Positions 34,367 to 46,560 of a stretch of 64,000 bases of DNA are shown here, piece after piece. Both the position numbers and the translations under genes were made by a program. Numbering within the stretch: the first letter of the stretch is position 1; every line of letters starts with the position of its first letter. The notes below the pieces were generated by a model. The model made no database searches, had not been told where the DNA came from, and saw nothing but the letters and a program-made list of their open reading frames with translations. Source of the stretch: Podocnemis expansa (taxonomy: Eukaryota; Chordata; Testudines; Podocnemididae); NCBI GenBank assembly GCA_007922195.1, contig ML682038.1, positions 7,339,176 through 7,403,175 of the forward strand. Direction: 5' to 3'.

Positions 34367-34796
34367 TTCTAGAGCAGTGGTTCCCAAACTTTTCTCTGCC
34401 AGGGCACACCTTGCTACCTTTGATTAATTTGAAGCACACCACCATATAGTTGCTGAATGAACTCATGAATATTCATGACCTAATGAGCCAATCCAGAGCT
34501 CTTTGAGTAGTTTTTCAAACAATTTTGTGGCACACCTGCTCTGACCTGACGGCACACCTGTTGGGAAACACTGCTCTAAAGCGATGGGGTTTTAAATGAC
34601 ACATTACTATGTCGCTGCATGGTGGTAAGTGTGTTGGGACACAATAGTGTGTTGCCACACTGCGGTATGTGTAGCGGAGAGCTGCGTAGACGCCTGAATA
34701 TGTCCTGGGAATGGTGGGCTGGTGTGTCCCATAAGGTCACAATATGCCACCAAGTGTGTTGCAGTGCGGAAAAGTTTGAGAACCACTGATCTAGAA
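34367..34796. mobile_element. Two adjacent non-autonomous hAT elements sharing target duplications
   Basis: Unit A (34375-34573) runs from CAGTGGTTCCCAAAC to GGGAAACACTG and is the same family as 8438-8872. Unit B (34582-34788) starts with a degenerate CGATGGGGTTTTAAA and ends AGTTTGAGAACCACTG. The 8-base sites are TTCTAGAG (34367-34374), CTCTAAAG (34574-34581) and ATCTAGAA (34789-34796): three related copies flanking and separating the two units. Unit B is a different family. No transposase is encoded. Confidence 0.7.
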
Positions 34797-34852
34797 GACT
34801 CTTCCAACAGCACACTAATTCTTTGTCCTCCTTTTGTCTTGTGACTTTCATT

Positions 34853-35844
34853 GTCTAGCTTAGGGGTGGCCAAACTTATGGAACTCAAGAGCCATACAAC
34901 TCCATTATTAAACCTTTAAGAGCCACACTGAGGCATGTAACCACATACTTTTACACACTCCAAAATTGCTAAGCTTAAAATTCATTGCGCACTTTAATTT
35001 TCCTAAAAATAGGGCAAATATTGATCCTACAGATGTCAGATTCTAATAATTACTTAAGGTCACCAAGAAAACTAAGACTATACAGTAAAAACTTAGCTGT
35101 CACTGGATGGAGAACACTGCAGGCTAGTGGCAGATTTTTTAATATCTGGGCAGTAACTTGTCAATACAGTACATGACAGCTCTCTCAGGTGCTGATCTCC
35201 AAGTATTGCACAATGTTTCGATTTAGCAAATTTCACTGTGGAATACAAATGCTTCACAGCAGAAAGTTGTGCCAAAAAGTGAAAGTAATCTACATTCAGT
35301 TTTAAACCCATCTCCTTTGTATTTTCATTTCTTATTATTCCATGTCATGTTTAGGATTTGTAAAACAAGATTTTATTTTAACACTGAGTAAACTGCATTA
35401 GGGCCTATGAGAAATATCTAAACATGCCCTGCTTCCCCCAACCTCCCCCCCCCATTGCCAGATCCCTGCTGTGTTAAGACAGCATGCTGCTGCTTCTCTG
35501 CTCTCCCCGACCATGCTGCACTAATGACCCCTCCCCCACCATTCCCGACCATGCTGCCGCTTCCCTGCCAGTTCTGACCATGCCGCATTTCCCTGCCAGC
35601 TGGGACCTTGCTGCACTTTCTCCCTCAGCTCTGACCTTGCTGCGCTTTTCCTGCATCTCTGACCTTGCGGCCGCTTTTCCTCGCTGGCTCAAACCATGCG
35701 GCTGCTTCTCTGCTGTCCCTGTCCATTGCACACTTCTTCCCTTTGTCTCCCACCATGCCGCCGTTCCCTGCCATGCTCTTCTGCAAGCCACGCTTTTTCT
35801 TTGAAGAGCTGCATGCGGCTCACGGGCCACAGTTTTGTCTAGCT
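34853..35844 (-). mobile_element. Non-autonomous hAT element with internal minisatellite, copy 2
   Basis: Reverse-oriented relative of the element at 11656. It spans 34861-35836 with a perfect 8-bp duplication GTCTAGCT (34853-34860 and 35837-35844). The left end is TAGGGGTGGCCAAACTTATG. The right end GAGCTGCATGCGGCTCACGG, then GCCACAGTTTT, has lost the outer terminal bases. The GC-rich tandem array lies at about 35440-35770. Confidence 0.82.
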
Positions 35845-35882
35845 TCTGGGTTAAACTTACTTATAGTGTGTTACCAAGTTCC

Positions 35883-35960
35883 AAAGTGGGATTTTCTCCC
35901 ACAAAAGATCATACAATAAATAAATTTGTTAATCTTTAAGTTCCATAGGAGTCCTTGTTT
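35883..35960 (+). repeat. Penelope-type terminal repeat fragment
   Basis: GTGGGATTTTCTCCCACAAA, then ATCATACAATAAATAAATTT, then AGTTCCATAGGAGTCCTTG. Same repeat type as 36388 and 58405, diverged. Confidence 0.55.
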
Positions 35961-36387
35961 GTTATATATTATGTTACTATCACTTCCTACTCTGTAGTAG
36001 TGGGCAAGAGAAATTTGAGTTCATTCCCATCTCTCTTTCAATCTCTGTCTCTTTTCCCAATTAACTTTCATGAGAGTTAAATTCTACACTTTTTTTCTCA
36101 AGTGACAATGGATCAGATATGATTCTAATTGTCTCATTAAAGGGAAGAGAAGTGAGTGACATTTGGGTTTTTTTTTTTTGATTGTGAGAATCACCCTGCT
36201 GTTGCCTTCAGAGGCAAAGGCCAACCTATTTTTACATTAATTATAGAGATTATGCTGATGATGCTGGTGGAGCAACAGATTTAAAAAAAAAGTGGAGTAG
36301 GGCATAACTTTTCTTTACATATACATTTATTACTGTATTTCCCTCCCTGTTTTTGAATAGCAGAGAAACTTTTTAAATGTTAGGAGT

Positions 36388-36510
36388 CAGACGAAGTGGG
36401 ATTTTCTCCCATGAAAGCTCATGCGATAAATAAATCTGTTAGTGTTTAAGTGCCACAGGATTCCTTGCTTTTGCTTTTTTTTCTGGACTAGACCAACATG
36501 GCTGCCCCTT
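36388..36510 (+). repeat. Penelope-type terminal repeat with hammerhead-like core
   Basis: CAGACGAAGTGGG ... CTCCCATGAAAGCTCATGCG, followed by AAATAAATCTGTTAGTGTTT and a tail ending ACTAGACCAACATGGCTGCC. The core is CUGACGA with one change (CAGACGA), then a pairing stem and GAAA. Confidence 0.6.
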
Positions 36511-37394
36511 GGGAACTTTTTTAATGTTAGTGGCATCATAATTCTAGAAACTAACAAATTCTGAACATCTGACAAAATTAGTTTCAATGCTACATTTGTC
36601 CTTTACTCCTGCTAGTTTTTGTCATTCTGCAACATCTTTCCTGCTTTTATTTTTTTCCCTTTCCTTTGTTGCTGTGTAAAAGAATTATACTGTACAAATG
36701 GTAGAGCTGAGTGAATAATGGATTTTCTGTTCAAGGGACAAATGCAAAAATCACCCACATAGAAATCCCATTTGATTTGAACCAAAACCAAATAATTGCA
36801 TCAAATCAAAAAACTGGAAAAAATTAATTTGCTAATGAATGTTTCAGTCAATTTGAAAGATTTTTTGATTTGTTTGTTTTGACTTTGCTTTTGGGCATTT
36901 AGATAAGCCAATCTTGTAAGCAAAAGACCATTTCAAATCATAGCCAAAACTTAACAAACAAACATTTAAACTCTGTGTGTGTCTTTTTCCAGTGCAAAGC
37001 CTTTTGCCAAATTCAGCCTGAATTTAGCTAGCCATTTCAGGACCTGAAAAATACATTTGGGGGTGGGAGGGAGTTGAAAAAACATGTCCACTCTAGCAGG
37101 AGAGACTCTTTCCATGGCAAAAGTGAAATTGAGTGTATCCAAGGTGTTTGGCAATGTACAAAGTAAATAAGCTGAAAAGTATTTTCTCTCTAAGCTCTTG
37201 CAATTGTATGCTTTGTCTACACAATATTTTAACTCTATGTGTAGTGTACTCAGAAGAATCTTTTTAAAAATTGATGTTAAAATAGGCATCCCTAAAAAGA
37301 CGTTTTTTTTTCTTTCATTGATTCAAATGCAGGAAGAAGGTGGTATTGTCCCTTGAGAGTCTAGGTACGACTGGGATTTGAGCATTCTGTGGCC

Positions 37395-37555
37395 AGCTCT
37401 GTCATTGGTTTGTTAGTGGGACTTTGAGAATATCAGTTAACCTCTGCTTCAGTTTTCTTGCTCTGTAAAATGGGATAATACCTCTCTGGGGTACTTGTAA
37501 ATCTCTTGGAGCTCTTCATATGTATGGAACTTTACAAGTGTACATTTAAGGAAGC
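37395..37555 (+). repeat. MIR-like SINE remnant
   Basis: TTAACCTCTGCTTCAGTTTT and CTCTGTAAAATGGGATAATA closely match the core and 3' part of MIR as I remember it. MIR-type CORE-SINEs are old and shared across amniotes. Confidence 0.7.
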
Positions 37556-38828
37556 AAGCTGATTCACTGGGAGGAGAGTTCTCTGTTGCGTACTATTCAA
37601 CAAAAAATCTGAAAAGGGACAAATGGAAGAAAGACATAATTATTGAAATAAAAGTGTGTTGAGACTAAACCTTGGGGGTTATATAGTAAATACGGCTCTT
37701 TTCACTTCAGGCTATTTAATTCACATCTGGACAAGCTTGGTAGTGATCAAAAGTTGCTGTTCAGTGGCTTATCTGAAATGCATTGATGATCTTCAGCCAG
37801 TTTTTAGTGGTCATGTCTCTGAATCAAAATTAGGTTTAGACAGGAACTTCAGTGGAAGTCTGGATCAGGATGTTAGTAATGGAGTATGGGAGAGTTAGTA
37901 TTGTTGTATGCCATACTCTTTTGTTATGCATCTGTGTAGAGGACTTTATTTTTCAGTGTTGTCAATCTTCTTCCTCTCACAGACATTATTCATTTGAAAA
38001 AATATGTATATAAAAATTCTCTTTTTCATCAGATAAACTGCCTCTTCTTAATTAACTTACAGATTTATACGAGGATTCTCAAGAATCCTTGGTTTAGTTT
38101 TAGTGGCTGGTGTTAAATTTCCCATACCTGGTCAGACCCCCCCCTCCCCAAGCATTCCTTTATTGCTCCTATGTTCCGTTAGATTATTTATATAGTAACT
38201 GTTCAAGTCAGATAGATTTTTATACCTTGAAGTTTGTTAAAGCCTACTCACTAATGGACTATTAAGTATGGCTTTCCTTTGAGATTTCACATTTTTTTAA
38301 ACTTCCCGATTTTTTAAAGATAAGTAAAACACTTCTGTTTAATTTATGAAGAGTGAGACAAGAAAACAAAAATGCTGATAATATAGAAATCAGTTATTGT
38401 AGTAGAGTGATACACTAATCTGAATTCTCTGACATATCTGAGAAGGTTAACTTTCCATTTGAATGCTAATTCAGGGTGCTGTAATTTAGAGATGGACTCC
38501 TTTGCTTGGGCTATATGATTAGCATATTTTAATTTAATTTTTATGTTTTGTTTGCACTGTTAATGGAAATACTGCAGACACTGATTTTAATGAAAAGGTT
38601 TGTGTGAGAGGAAGGTTTAAGGCTTTAAACATTCTTATTATGTATATTATGAGTGCTCAGAGGAGGCAAGGTCAAGATCATGGCCTTGTGCTAGATGGTA
38701 TACTCGCACAGAGGTAGACAAGCTTCCTGCCCCACAAACTTGCCTGTAAGAAGACAGACAATACAGAATGAGTAGGGTAGTAGAAGAATACCAAATATTT
38801 ATGACTTCTGAGTAAATAAAGACACAGT

Positions 38829-41070
38829 TCTTTCAGTGCTGGTTCCCATGTATATTCCACACATTGGGTACTCATGGTGCAACATACTCCCGATTCCAGA
38901 AATTCTTCAAAGCTGTGTCTGTTGGCTGTTTGCCAGTCCTCAGCTGGTACCTTCGGCCCACTATGCTGGCAAAATGTGGCAGCCACCTGAAAATTTGATT
39001 GCAGCTGCAGATGGAGTGAGGGTGAGAGGGCACTTCTCAGGCATGCCTTGGAAAGAAGCAGTTCCTCTTGGCAGCCTGGAATGCCCCAGAAAGAAGCTGC
39101 CAGAGTGGCTTTTGATGGAAGGAATGGCAATTTCTATGGTGCAGAGGGTGCCATGTGCTGCTGTGAATGGGCTTGCTTGCCACTGTGAGCACCTGTGCCA
39201 GGTGTTGCCTACCCCGGCCAAGGGCCTTTGGCCAAGCAGTTTGATCTGGGGAGTGGGAACTGTCTCAGAGCACTGTAAGTAAACTAGCATTGGTGATTGC
39301 AGAGGGTGACATCTATGAATCCAGTTACTGAAGGTGGAGAGACCACCCAGAAGAGCGAGGAGCTGTGGTAATCCACTACGAGATGAATAATTATTTTCCC
39401 ATCTTGCCCTACTGACAGAAAAGGACCAGATCAGTGTCACAATGTTGGTTCCCTGCAGATGGTATCAGCTCTCTTTCTTGGTGGTCAAACCTGGAAAATG
39501 TTATGACCGTGGTTCCCTTCAGCCTTCCTATGCCCAGCGCCACCATTGTGACAGATGCCTCCCTCCTAGGGTGGAGTACTCAGCTGTGCCAATACACTCT
39601 TCAAAGTACCAGAACCCTGTGAAAGGCCAGGTTACATGTAAATGTATGGGAACGGAGAGTGGTCTGTCTTGTCTGCAAAACCTTCCTTCTCATATGCTCG
39701 CTCCACATACAGATCTCCTATATAAACTAACAGGGAGAAGCTGGATCTTGCCCATTCAACCTAGAAGCCTTCAGACTTTTTGGAACTGATGTCGCAAGAA
39801 TCACAGCATGATACAGACTGAATGTCTCCCTGGTATTCACAACTCCCTAGCAAACAAACTAAGCAGAAGCATCTTGACAGACCGTGATTGAGAGATTCAT
39901 GACATAGTCCTAAGCGAGATATTTATATAGCAGGGTACACCACTGTTGGACCTCTTTGCATCTCAGACAAACAGTAGACTTCCCCTATATTGTTCTGGAG
40001 AGGTCGTGGTCATGACTTTCAAGCCTATGTTCTTCTGCTGTCTTAAATCAACAGCCACAGACAAGCTTTTCCTCCCATTCCCCTACCGGCACAGTTTGTG
40101 GGGAAGTTGCATTGTGACATAAGCAACCTCCCTACTGGCCCAGACAGTTCTGGTTCATGGAACTTTAACAGTGCCTGCCCACATCATGAGCTACCCATTC
40201 TTCAATACCCTAACTCAGCTGTGGAGGGAGGGGGGAATGAAGTGTCCCAGTTCAGGCTTACTCCACTTCATGGCCTGATGTTTGAATGGACATGAGAAAT
40301 AGTGTTCATGCTTGTCCCCTGTCCAGAAGATCCTTAATCAAACTAGGAAGAATTTTAGTAGAACCTGGTATCTAGTTAAATGGAACTTTTTACAGCCTGG
40401 GCACAACTCCATCAACATTCTACAGGTACTTTAAGCAGGAACATTGCTACCCCACAGAAGGACCTAGGGCATGGGCCCAGGCCAAGCCCCCAGTCCTGAT
40501 TCTGTGCTCGGGACTGACCCGGCCTTGGGCGCCTGCTGCCACCAGCCTGGCCCTAGATTCCTGGCTGGGGGCAGGGCAGAGAGCGGCAGCCACCGCTGCG
40601 GATGGCTGGGCCCTGGATCTCTGGCCAGAGAGGCAGGGGCTGTGCCAGGACTTGGGGCACTGGTGCTGGCATTCGGGGCATGATCCAGATTCCTCACATT
40701 CACCTCCAGTCTGAACACTGCTTGCCAGTCAGTCATATGTGGAATAAAATAGGGAACAGCACCTGAAGAAATAGGAAAGATTACTTACTGTAACTGGACA
40801 TTCTTCAAGATGTGTGGTCCCTATGTTTATTCCACTACCCACACTTTCTCCTTCTTATTTGGTCCTGTTCAATTTGTGTTAAAAAGTAGAACTGGGGAGG
40901 CAGGAACCCACACTGCCTCTTACACCTTTGGTTGGTAGCATGAGGAGAGCTGCTGCGCATGTGTGGATAAATGGACACTGCTTTAAAGAATTTCCAGCCT
41001 TGGGTGCATGGTGCACATGCTTGCCCATGTGTGGAACACAGACTGGAGCCACACATTTTGAAAGAAACCT
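38829..41070 (+). mobile_element. DIRS-like element, copy 3, heavily degraded
   Basis: The left repeat at 38829-38925 (CCCATGTATATTCCACACAT, TCCAGAAATTCTTCAAAGCT) is complementary to about 40975-41065. A complementary-region remnant lies near 40757-40835. The interior shows SSLSWWSNLENVM and TIVTDASLLGWST (RNase H, 39460-39580), TPLLDLFASQTNSRL and YCS (39938-39995), and LNQTRKNFSRTWYLVKW (start of the recombinase, 40333-40383). The rest of the recombinase is missing. A GC-rich segment at 40460-40690 interrupts it. Orientation is plus, like copies 1 and 2. Confidence 0.72.
40460..40690. repeat. GC-rich low-complexity insert in DIRS copy 3
   Basis: About 230 bases rich in GGCC, CCTGG and CTGCTGCC motifs, resembling in composition the larger island at 46960-48310. 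Open frames on both strands are compositional. Confidence 0.45.
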
Positions 41071-42625
41071 CTGTTATACTTAAGTACCTACACTTTTATA
41101 TACATTTGAGTATTCTTAATTTTATAAATATCCACTTTTCCAGATGTCCCCAGCTTAGCCATCATATTGTCTGAGTTTGGATGCAGTGTAGGCATCATGA
41201 TTACAAGTTGTTGGGTTTTTTTTGTTTTTTGAGAAGAGATTTATACAGGAGAGTAGCAGCTTCACAGATACACTCAAGGACAGCATGCCATGTATTATCA
41301 TTTGAAAATAGTTAATAGGTTAATTGAATTGTTGTTGAACACCTGATATTATTGTTAGATGTTTCCATGTGCACTTTTTAGTCCTTGTCCTCCCTGTCCC
41401 TCCAACATACCTTTTTATAGAGAAGAACTTGTACAGGGAGATGATTTATTCTATATGACACATATAGCAAATGATACTATATTTTAAAATAATGTTCTGC
41501 ATCAGGGTCTGTACTTTATAGGCCTGTATAAAATCTCAAATTTAAATTGGTGTATTCTCTCAGTAACACTACTGTAATTGCATTCAATTAAGACAGAATG
41601 CAGTGCTTGTGTTGAGATAGGGTTTACAACCAGCTACATGATTAATTGTTTGTTTGTATTACAGCAACACTAAGAAGTCCCAACCAAGATCACTGCCTCT
41701 CTGCTAGGTGGTGAGCAAACCCATAGTGGAAACCATTCCCTGCCCTAAAGAACATACAAAATAGACAAGACAGATGAAAGGTGGGAGGGGAAACAGTGGC
41801 CTAGAGAGTGGGGTGAGTTGCCTAAGACCAGAAAGCAGGTTTCTTGGTCTCAGTTCAGTGTCCTATTCTCTAAAAATAAAGCCGCCTACCCAAAAGTTAG
41901 TTACTTTTCATATTGTCCATTCTGAAACTCTGTAGTAGGAAAGTCACATTGATTGCTTCTGCCAGTGTTGAGCAGAATCTGCTCTGGGGAACTTGATATA
42001 AATCTGCTCTTTAGTTATCAAAATAGAGTTTTCTACCTTGGAAAAGAGGATTGTTTCCAGAATTTGTGTAGTACAACTTTTAATGCTGATCTGAGATTAA
42101 CCTTAAATACATTTAAAGACCCTGTTAATACAAAAACTGGTGTTAGCCTGAACCTTCCTGTAATCCATGTAGTTTATTTAAATTCAACAGGTATCTTGCA
42201 CGAAGTTAAGAAATAACCTAGTTAGGATTATTTTTTTAACCACTGAGAAATATAGGTCTGATATGCAAATATACTGCAGTTACATTTTGTTCTTTGTTGG
42301 GAGTGACGTATGAGTACAAACTTGCGGGAGAATACTAAGTATTTGCAATGCTATCTGATTTTCTTCAATAGTGGATTGAATTTGTACATCAGGTTCATCT
42401 AGTTGCACTTAATATTAAAACAGCTGTAACAAATTTTGCATAAAATATTCTTTATTAATATGGTGAATATGGTTTTAAAGCTGACTTCAGTAAGGCATGA
42501 CTCATTTTGGTGTCCATATTTGTGTAACAATATGCTGATACTGTTTTATTATGTTCTTGCATAAGCAGTGTTTATATCCATTACTTTTTTTTTTCCCCCT
42601 CTTTGGGCTGGGATGGCTACTATAG
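41071..42625 (+). other. Intronic sequence before exon at 42626
   Basis: AT-rich intron. At about 41690-41880 the text around CCTAGAGAGTGGGGTGAG, GCCTAAGACCAGAAAGCAGG and AGTTCAGTGTCCTATTCTC resembles the 3' part of an old CORE-SINE/L2-type repeat. The rest is unassigned. Confidence 0.45.
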
Positions 42626-42672
42626 ACCATGATGATTCTGTTCCTGATTTTAACACACGAAACATGGGACTG
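42626..42672 (+). CDS. CSPP1: CSPP1 microexon-sized exon
   Basis: Only 47 bases: two bases completing Asp and 15 codons (HDDSVPDFNTRNMGL). It is bounded by an acceptor ggctactatag after a pyrimidine-rich tract and a good GTAAGA donor. The protein sequence is poorly conserved against my memory of the human VDLDAIPSAKVREQR segment. Support comes mainly from phase: it takes the single G left by 15083 and ends in phase 0, exactly what the exon at 44932 needs. It follows the 27.5 kb transposon-filled intron. Confidence 0.78.
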
Positions 42673-44005
42673 GTAAGAAGAAACTAGTTCAGCTTCTCTC
42701 CTCCTCCCCAATATGCTCTTTTCATTTTGTTCAAATGTGGAGAATGTTGTGGCTTGTCATTATGTTAATTTTGGACTATGTGTGTATTAGTGGACTGTTG
42801 AAATAGAAAACTAAATTTAACTCAGCTTGCCATCTGGCAGGTTTACTGGCAAGCTAGGGGAACAACAAATTGGATACTTTATTCAGGTCTCTGCAAAAGC
42901 AGGAAATGAGCTCCATGTCTGTATATTTTGATATGTACATAAAGCTGGATTCTTCACTGCCTTGCGTCATGTATAGTCCTGTACACCTATGCAATGTTAG
43001 GAGTAGAATGCTGTATCTGGTGTGAGTTAATGGAGAGTGCTGATTTGGTAAAACTTTACATAGATATACATGACTGAACAAGATGCAAGGCAGTAAAAAT
43101 CAGGCACTGTTTCTCCAACAACATATACAGGAGCCATAAAGCTTATTTTCTGGCTTAATGAAAAGAACTAAATAAGGTACTATCAAATGAGAATTCTCTA
43201 CAAACTCCCACTAGCGATAAGAAGTGCAATGAAGAATCAGGCACCTAAAATATCACTTAAACTATTATTGTGAGATCCATGCATTGCCTCGTGGTTCGTA
43301 GTTAACAGAGCAGTTCAGTGCTCAGCATAATGTTAGTGAACTTTGTTTGTACATAGCTACCTGAAATTCTCCTTTGTTGGTTTGATTTGAACTACATTTT
43401 TAGTTTTCTGTTGTCTTTCCTCTTTGATGAAATCAGAATTCGTAGAAATTATAGTGATTCTCCACATAGAAAAATACTGTTACAGAATCAGTTACGTAGC
43501 AAATAGTTGCAGCTGGGCCATTCATTAAAAGTTCAACCTTTAAAATATCAAGTAAGGAGAGTGTAGTAACAAATACTGTAGTTTTGTTACAGTTGCCCAG
43601 AAGTGCATTCTTCAACCGCTGTAATAGTGAGAACTGGATGTCATAGGAGATTAGTAAAGGTTATTAAATCACTCCTGTCTAGCTCACTACTTTGAATACA
43701 GCATGAAAGTCACAAGGCTATTCAGTAGTGTATGCGAAGTAAATTGCCAGTCTGTGTTCAGTTTCTAATGGATATCTGCTCATCTTAATCACGCAGATCA
43801 CCACTGGCACCCGTGTAGACAGTTTTAGCAGAGAAGATTATTGTGGAAAGTAGTCCAAATATGAATTGTTAAGGAAAGTCTCAATTATCTTTTTAATTCT
43901 AGTATTATCATCAATAGAAAAGGTCTGAAGCACAGTGGAAAGCTTTCCACTTGTTTTGTAGGTAGAAAGAAGCCTTGTTGTAGACATGTTTGTTCCAGGA
44001 TATTA
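42673..44005 (+). other. Intronic sequence without recognised feature
   Basis: AT-rich CSPP1 intron. No exon or classifiable repeat seen. Confidence 0.5.
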
Positions 44006-44095
44006 GAAGGGCGAGGTTGGTGAGGTAATAGCTTTTATTGGGCCAACTACTGTTGGTGAAAGAGAGAAACTTCCTTTTCACAAAATGCTCCATTT
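44006..44095 (-). repeat. Penelope-type terminal repeat, second family, reverse
   Basis: GAGGTTGGTGAGGTAATAGC, then TTTTATTGGGCCAACTACTG and TTGGTGAAAGAGAGAAACTT is the reverse of the repeat seen forward at 44667-44765. The text is common in reptile genomes as a Penelope-type terminal repeat, to my recollection. Confidence 0.55.
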
Positions 44096-44204
44096 GTATC
44101 TGACCTTATCAGTCCTTATCCACAAAGGAAGCTTCCACAATGCTTTCTAAAGACAAGCTTGGCAGCTTAAATTCATAACTTGGCTAGACACTAAAAATCA
44201 TGGT

Positions 44205-44440
44205 CTTAGGCCAGGCCTACACTACAAATATGTATCTGTATAATTACATAGCTCACAGGTATGAAAAATCCGCACCCCTGAGGAACATAGTTATGCTGAT
44301 TTAACCCTCGGCATCAGTATTTTGGGGGTGAAGCTTCTCCTGTCAACATAGCTACCATCTCTCAGGGAAGTGTATTAACTATGCCGAACGGAATAGGAAC
44401 GTTGTCATTGAAGTTCTACAATGGCTGAGCTGAATCAGTG
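44205..44440. mobile_element. Non-autonomous DNA transposon remnant (MITE-like)
   Basis: GGCCTACACTACAAATATG, then ATAGCTCACAGGTATG, AACATAGTTATGCTGATTTA and CAACATAGCTACC resemble a turtle MITE whose ends read GTCTACACTA. A related fragment lies at about 45690-45810. I know no name for it. Confidence 0.4.
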
Positions 44441-44666
44441 CAGCTGTGCTAATGCAGGGTTTTAAGTATAATCCTGACCTTAGGAAAGATACCGGGTTTA
44501 TGGTTTGTAACTCACTAACTTCCTTCCCCTTTTTGCCGTATGACTACAAGTGTGTTAATGGGCCACTTCACCATGAATGATGTCTTTAATTAAAATATGT
44601 ACTAACTATTTACACTAAATTATCTGTTTGATTTTGTATTTAATTGACACTTGTAGTATCTTTCAC

Positions 44667-44765
44667 AGACCCGAAGAAGATTGTGTAGCTTAAAAGATTT
44701 TTTCACTAACAAAAGCTGATCCAATAGAAGATACTACCTCATCCAGCTGATCGCTTGAATTTCTA
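44667..44765 (+). repeat. Penelope-type terminal repeat, second family, forward
   Basis: ACCCGAAGAAGATTGTGTAG, then CTTAAAAG, TTCACTAACAAAAGCTGATC and CAATAGAAGATACTACCTCA. It pairs as an inverted relative with 44006-44095, about 570 bases upstream. Confidence 0.55.
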
Positions 44766-44931
44766 GTATTGTCAATTTTTGCATCCACTACAGTATTAAT
44801 AAACGAACTGGCAAGCAAAAAGTCAAAACAAAAAAAACCCCACCAAAAATAAAACGAACCAAACAAACAAAAAAAAATCCACTCAGACACTAGTATAGCT
44901 GAACTGAGTGTATTCTGTTTTATTTTTGTAG

Positions 44932-44995
44932 TTGAGGAATGAATCCAGTGAATTCTTGAAAAATTCACTTTTGAAGTCTGAGAGTGCTTTCATTG
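44932..44995 (+). CDS. CSPP1: CSPP1 exon (EFLKNSLLKSESAFIG segment)
   Basis: Exon of 64 bases after a tatttttgtag acceptor and before a GTGAGT donor. It encodes LRNESSEFLKNSLLKSESAF then I, with one G carried over. The FLKNSLLxSxSAFIG block matches the human protein (FLKNSLLESDSAFIG) closely, so this exon is secure and also confirms that the intervening 47-base exon is required for phase. Confidence 0.95.
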
Positions 44996-46454
44996 GTGAG
45001 TTTACACTTCTATATTTAGCAGTATTTGTATTTATTTGAAGCATATCACTTGATATGGTGGTGGTGCTGTTCTCAAAAGTGATTATTTTGTTGCTGTTCC
45101 GCTCAGGGAGATAAGGACTTCAGGTAAGGGGAAAAAGTGTCAGGTGTGGTGTCCCTACCCCTCCCACCTCTCACATTTAGATTTAATGTTAGGAGATGCA
45201 TTCAAATTTATTGTGTTAATATATAAATATTGGAGAACATGATATAAATTAGCATGATATTATCTTCCCCTGAATGACACAAGTTATGCTGACACAAGTG
45301 CTGGTGTGTACTCTCTCATCAGTTTAAAGCAGTTATTTTAGGAAACAGAAAACTCTCCAGTGCAGTCATACTATAAATTGTGATCCAAGAGGTAATACCT
45401 GTTTTGAGTCTGCATTTTTTCTTTATGCAGAGAAGTCTCTTTTCTATAATGCTGTATATTCCCCTGACTGGATGTTAGCATTGTCTTTTATATAAGTGTA
45501 AAATTGAATATAAATTGCATCACATTGCCTCTAAATACTGATGCCACTGAATGAGAATTCTGCATACACTTCAGTTGCATTAATCTGACACTGTAGGTGT
45601 GCGTCATAGTGGTGCTTAACTGAGAACCCTGTTTCCACTGATAGGAGGGGCTATCACCTTGGTGCAGGTAATCTTCCTCTCTGTCAAGCCAGTGTTGTCT
45701 ACATGGGAGTTAAGTTGGTTTAACCGTGCCACTGAGGAGGGTGGATTTTTTTTAATACCCCTGAAGAACATTCATATTGACCTAATTTGTTGGTGTAGAT
45801 CAGACCATAGTAACCACTTAAGGTGAATGAAGCAGTTCTGAGTTATTGGTCCTTCAACTCCATTGGTTTATGCTTGATTTGTATTGGAAGATTGGTCTTC
45901 ATAATTAGGATGATTAAAATGTGTATCTATGTTTGTGTATATTGTAGATGAACTTAGATTCTGTAGCACAGCTCTTTAGTAAAGGGAGGGCAAGGTGACA
46001 GTTCTTCAGCAAATGCGTTATAATCATAGGTACATAGGTCCTCTCAACCAATTATGCAAGAAGTGGAATAATTTGGCAGCTGCAGTTTAGAATTACAGGT
46101 CACCCATTCTACAGTGGTGTAGTACTAAAGTCATTATCTTGAAATTAGCCATCTAAGAGCTTTATCAGTATTAATGTATTTTGCATGAATGCAAAATTGG
46201 GGGATTCCTGATTTCTGGCTCACAAGAGGTAAATTATGATGGATGTGCAATCACAATTTTAAACTACCTATATTTGCTAAAAGCTTTTTCTGCTGTTCAT
46301 GTGTCACTTATTACTGTAGATACCTGACAACATTGTTTTATAAAATGATATCCTTCCACTTTATATCTAGAGGATTTATAGAGGCATGTTGCTGAATCAC
46401 ATCAGGGTTGCAATCTGGTATTACTTCTTTAGTCCAAGACGCACATTTTTCAGA
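44996..46454 (+). other. Intronic sequence without strong feature
   Basis: Start of the 5.8 kb intron. A fragment of the MITE type described at 44205 is visible at about 45690-45810. No exon found. Confidence 0.45.
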
Positions 46455-46560
46455 GCTGGTTATACAAACACCCATCAAGGATGGTTTAAGACAATACTTG
46501 GTCCTGCCATGAGGGGACTGGACTCGATGACCTCTCATGGTCCCTTCCGGTTTAATACTT
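46455..46560 (+). mobile_element. CR1 3' tail fragment
   Basis: GGACTGGACTCGATGACCTC, then TCATGGTCCCTTCCGGTT is the typical CR1 3' end (compare GGACTAGATGACCTATGAGG at 23300). Only about 100 bases remain, and the terminal ATTCTATG repeat is degraded. Confidence 0.75.

Larger units (their letters stand above)
35845..38828 (+). other. Intronic sequence with small repeats, otherwise unassigned
   Basis: AT-rich intron between the hAT cluster and DIRS copy 3. It holds two Penelope-type repeats (35883-35960, 36388-36510) and a MIR-like SINE (37395-37555). Nothing else is recognised; 38640-38800 may be a second old SINE tail. Confidence 0.45.
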
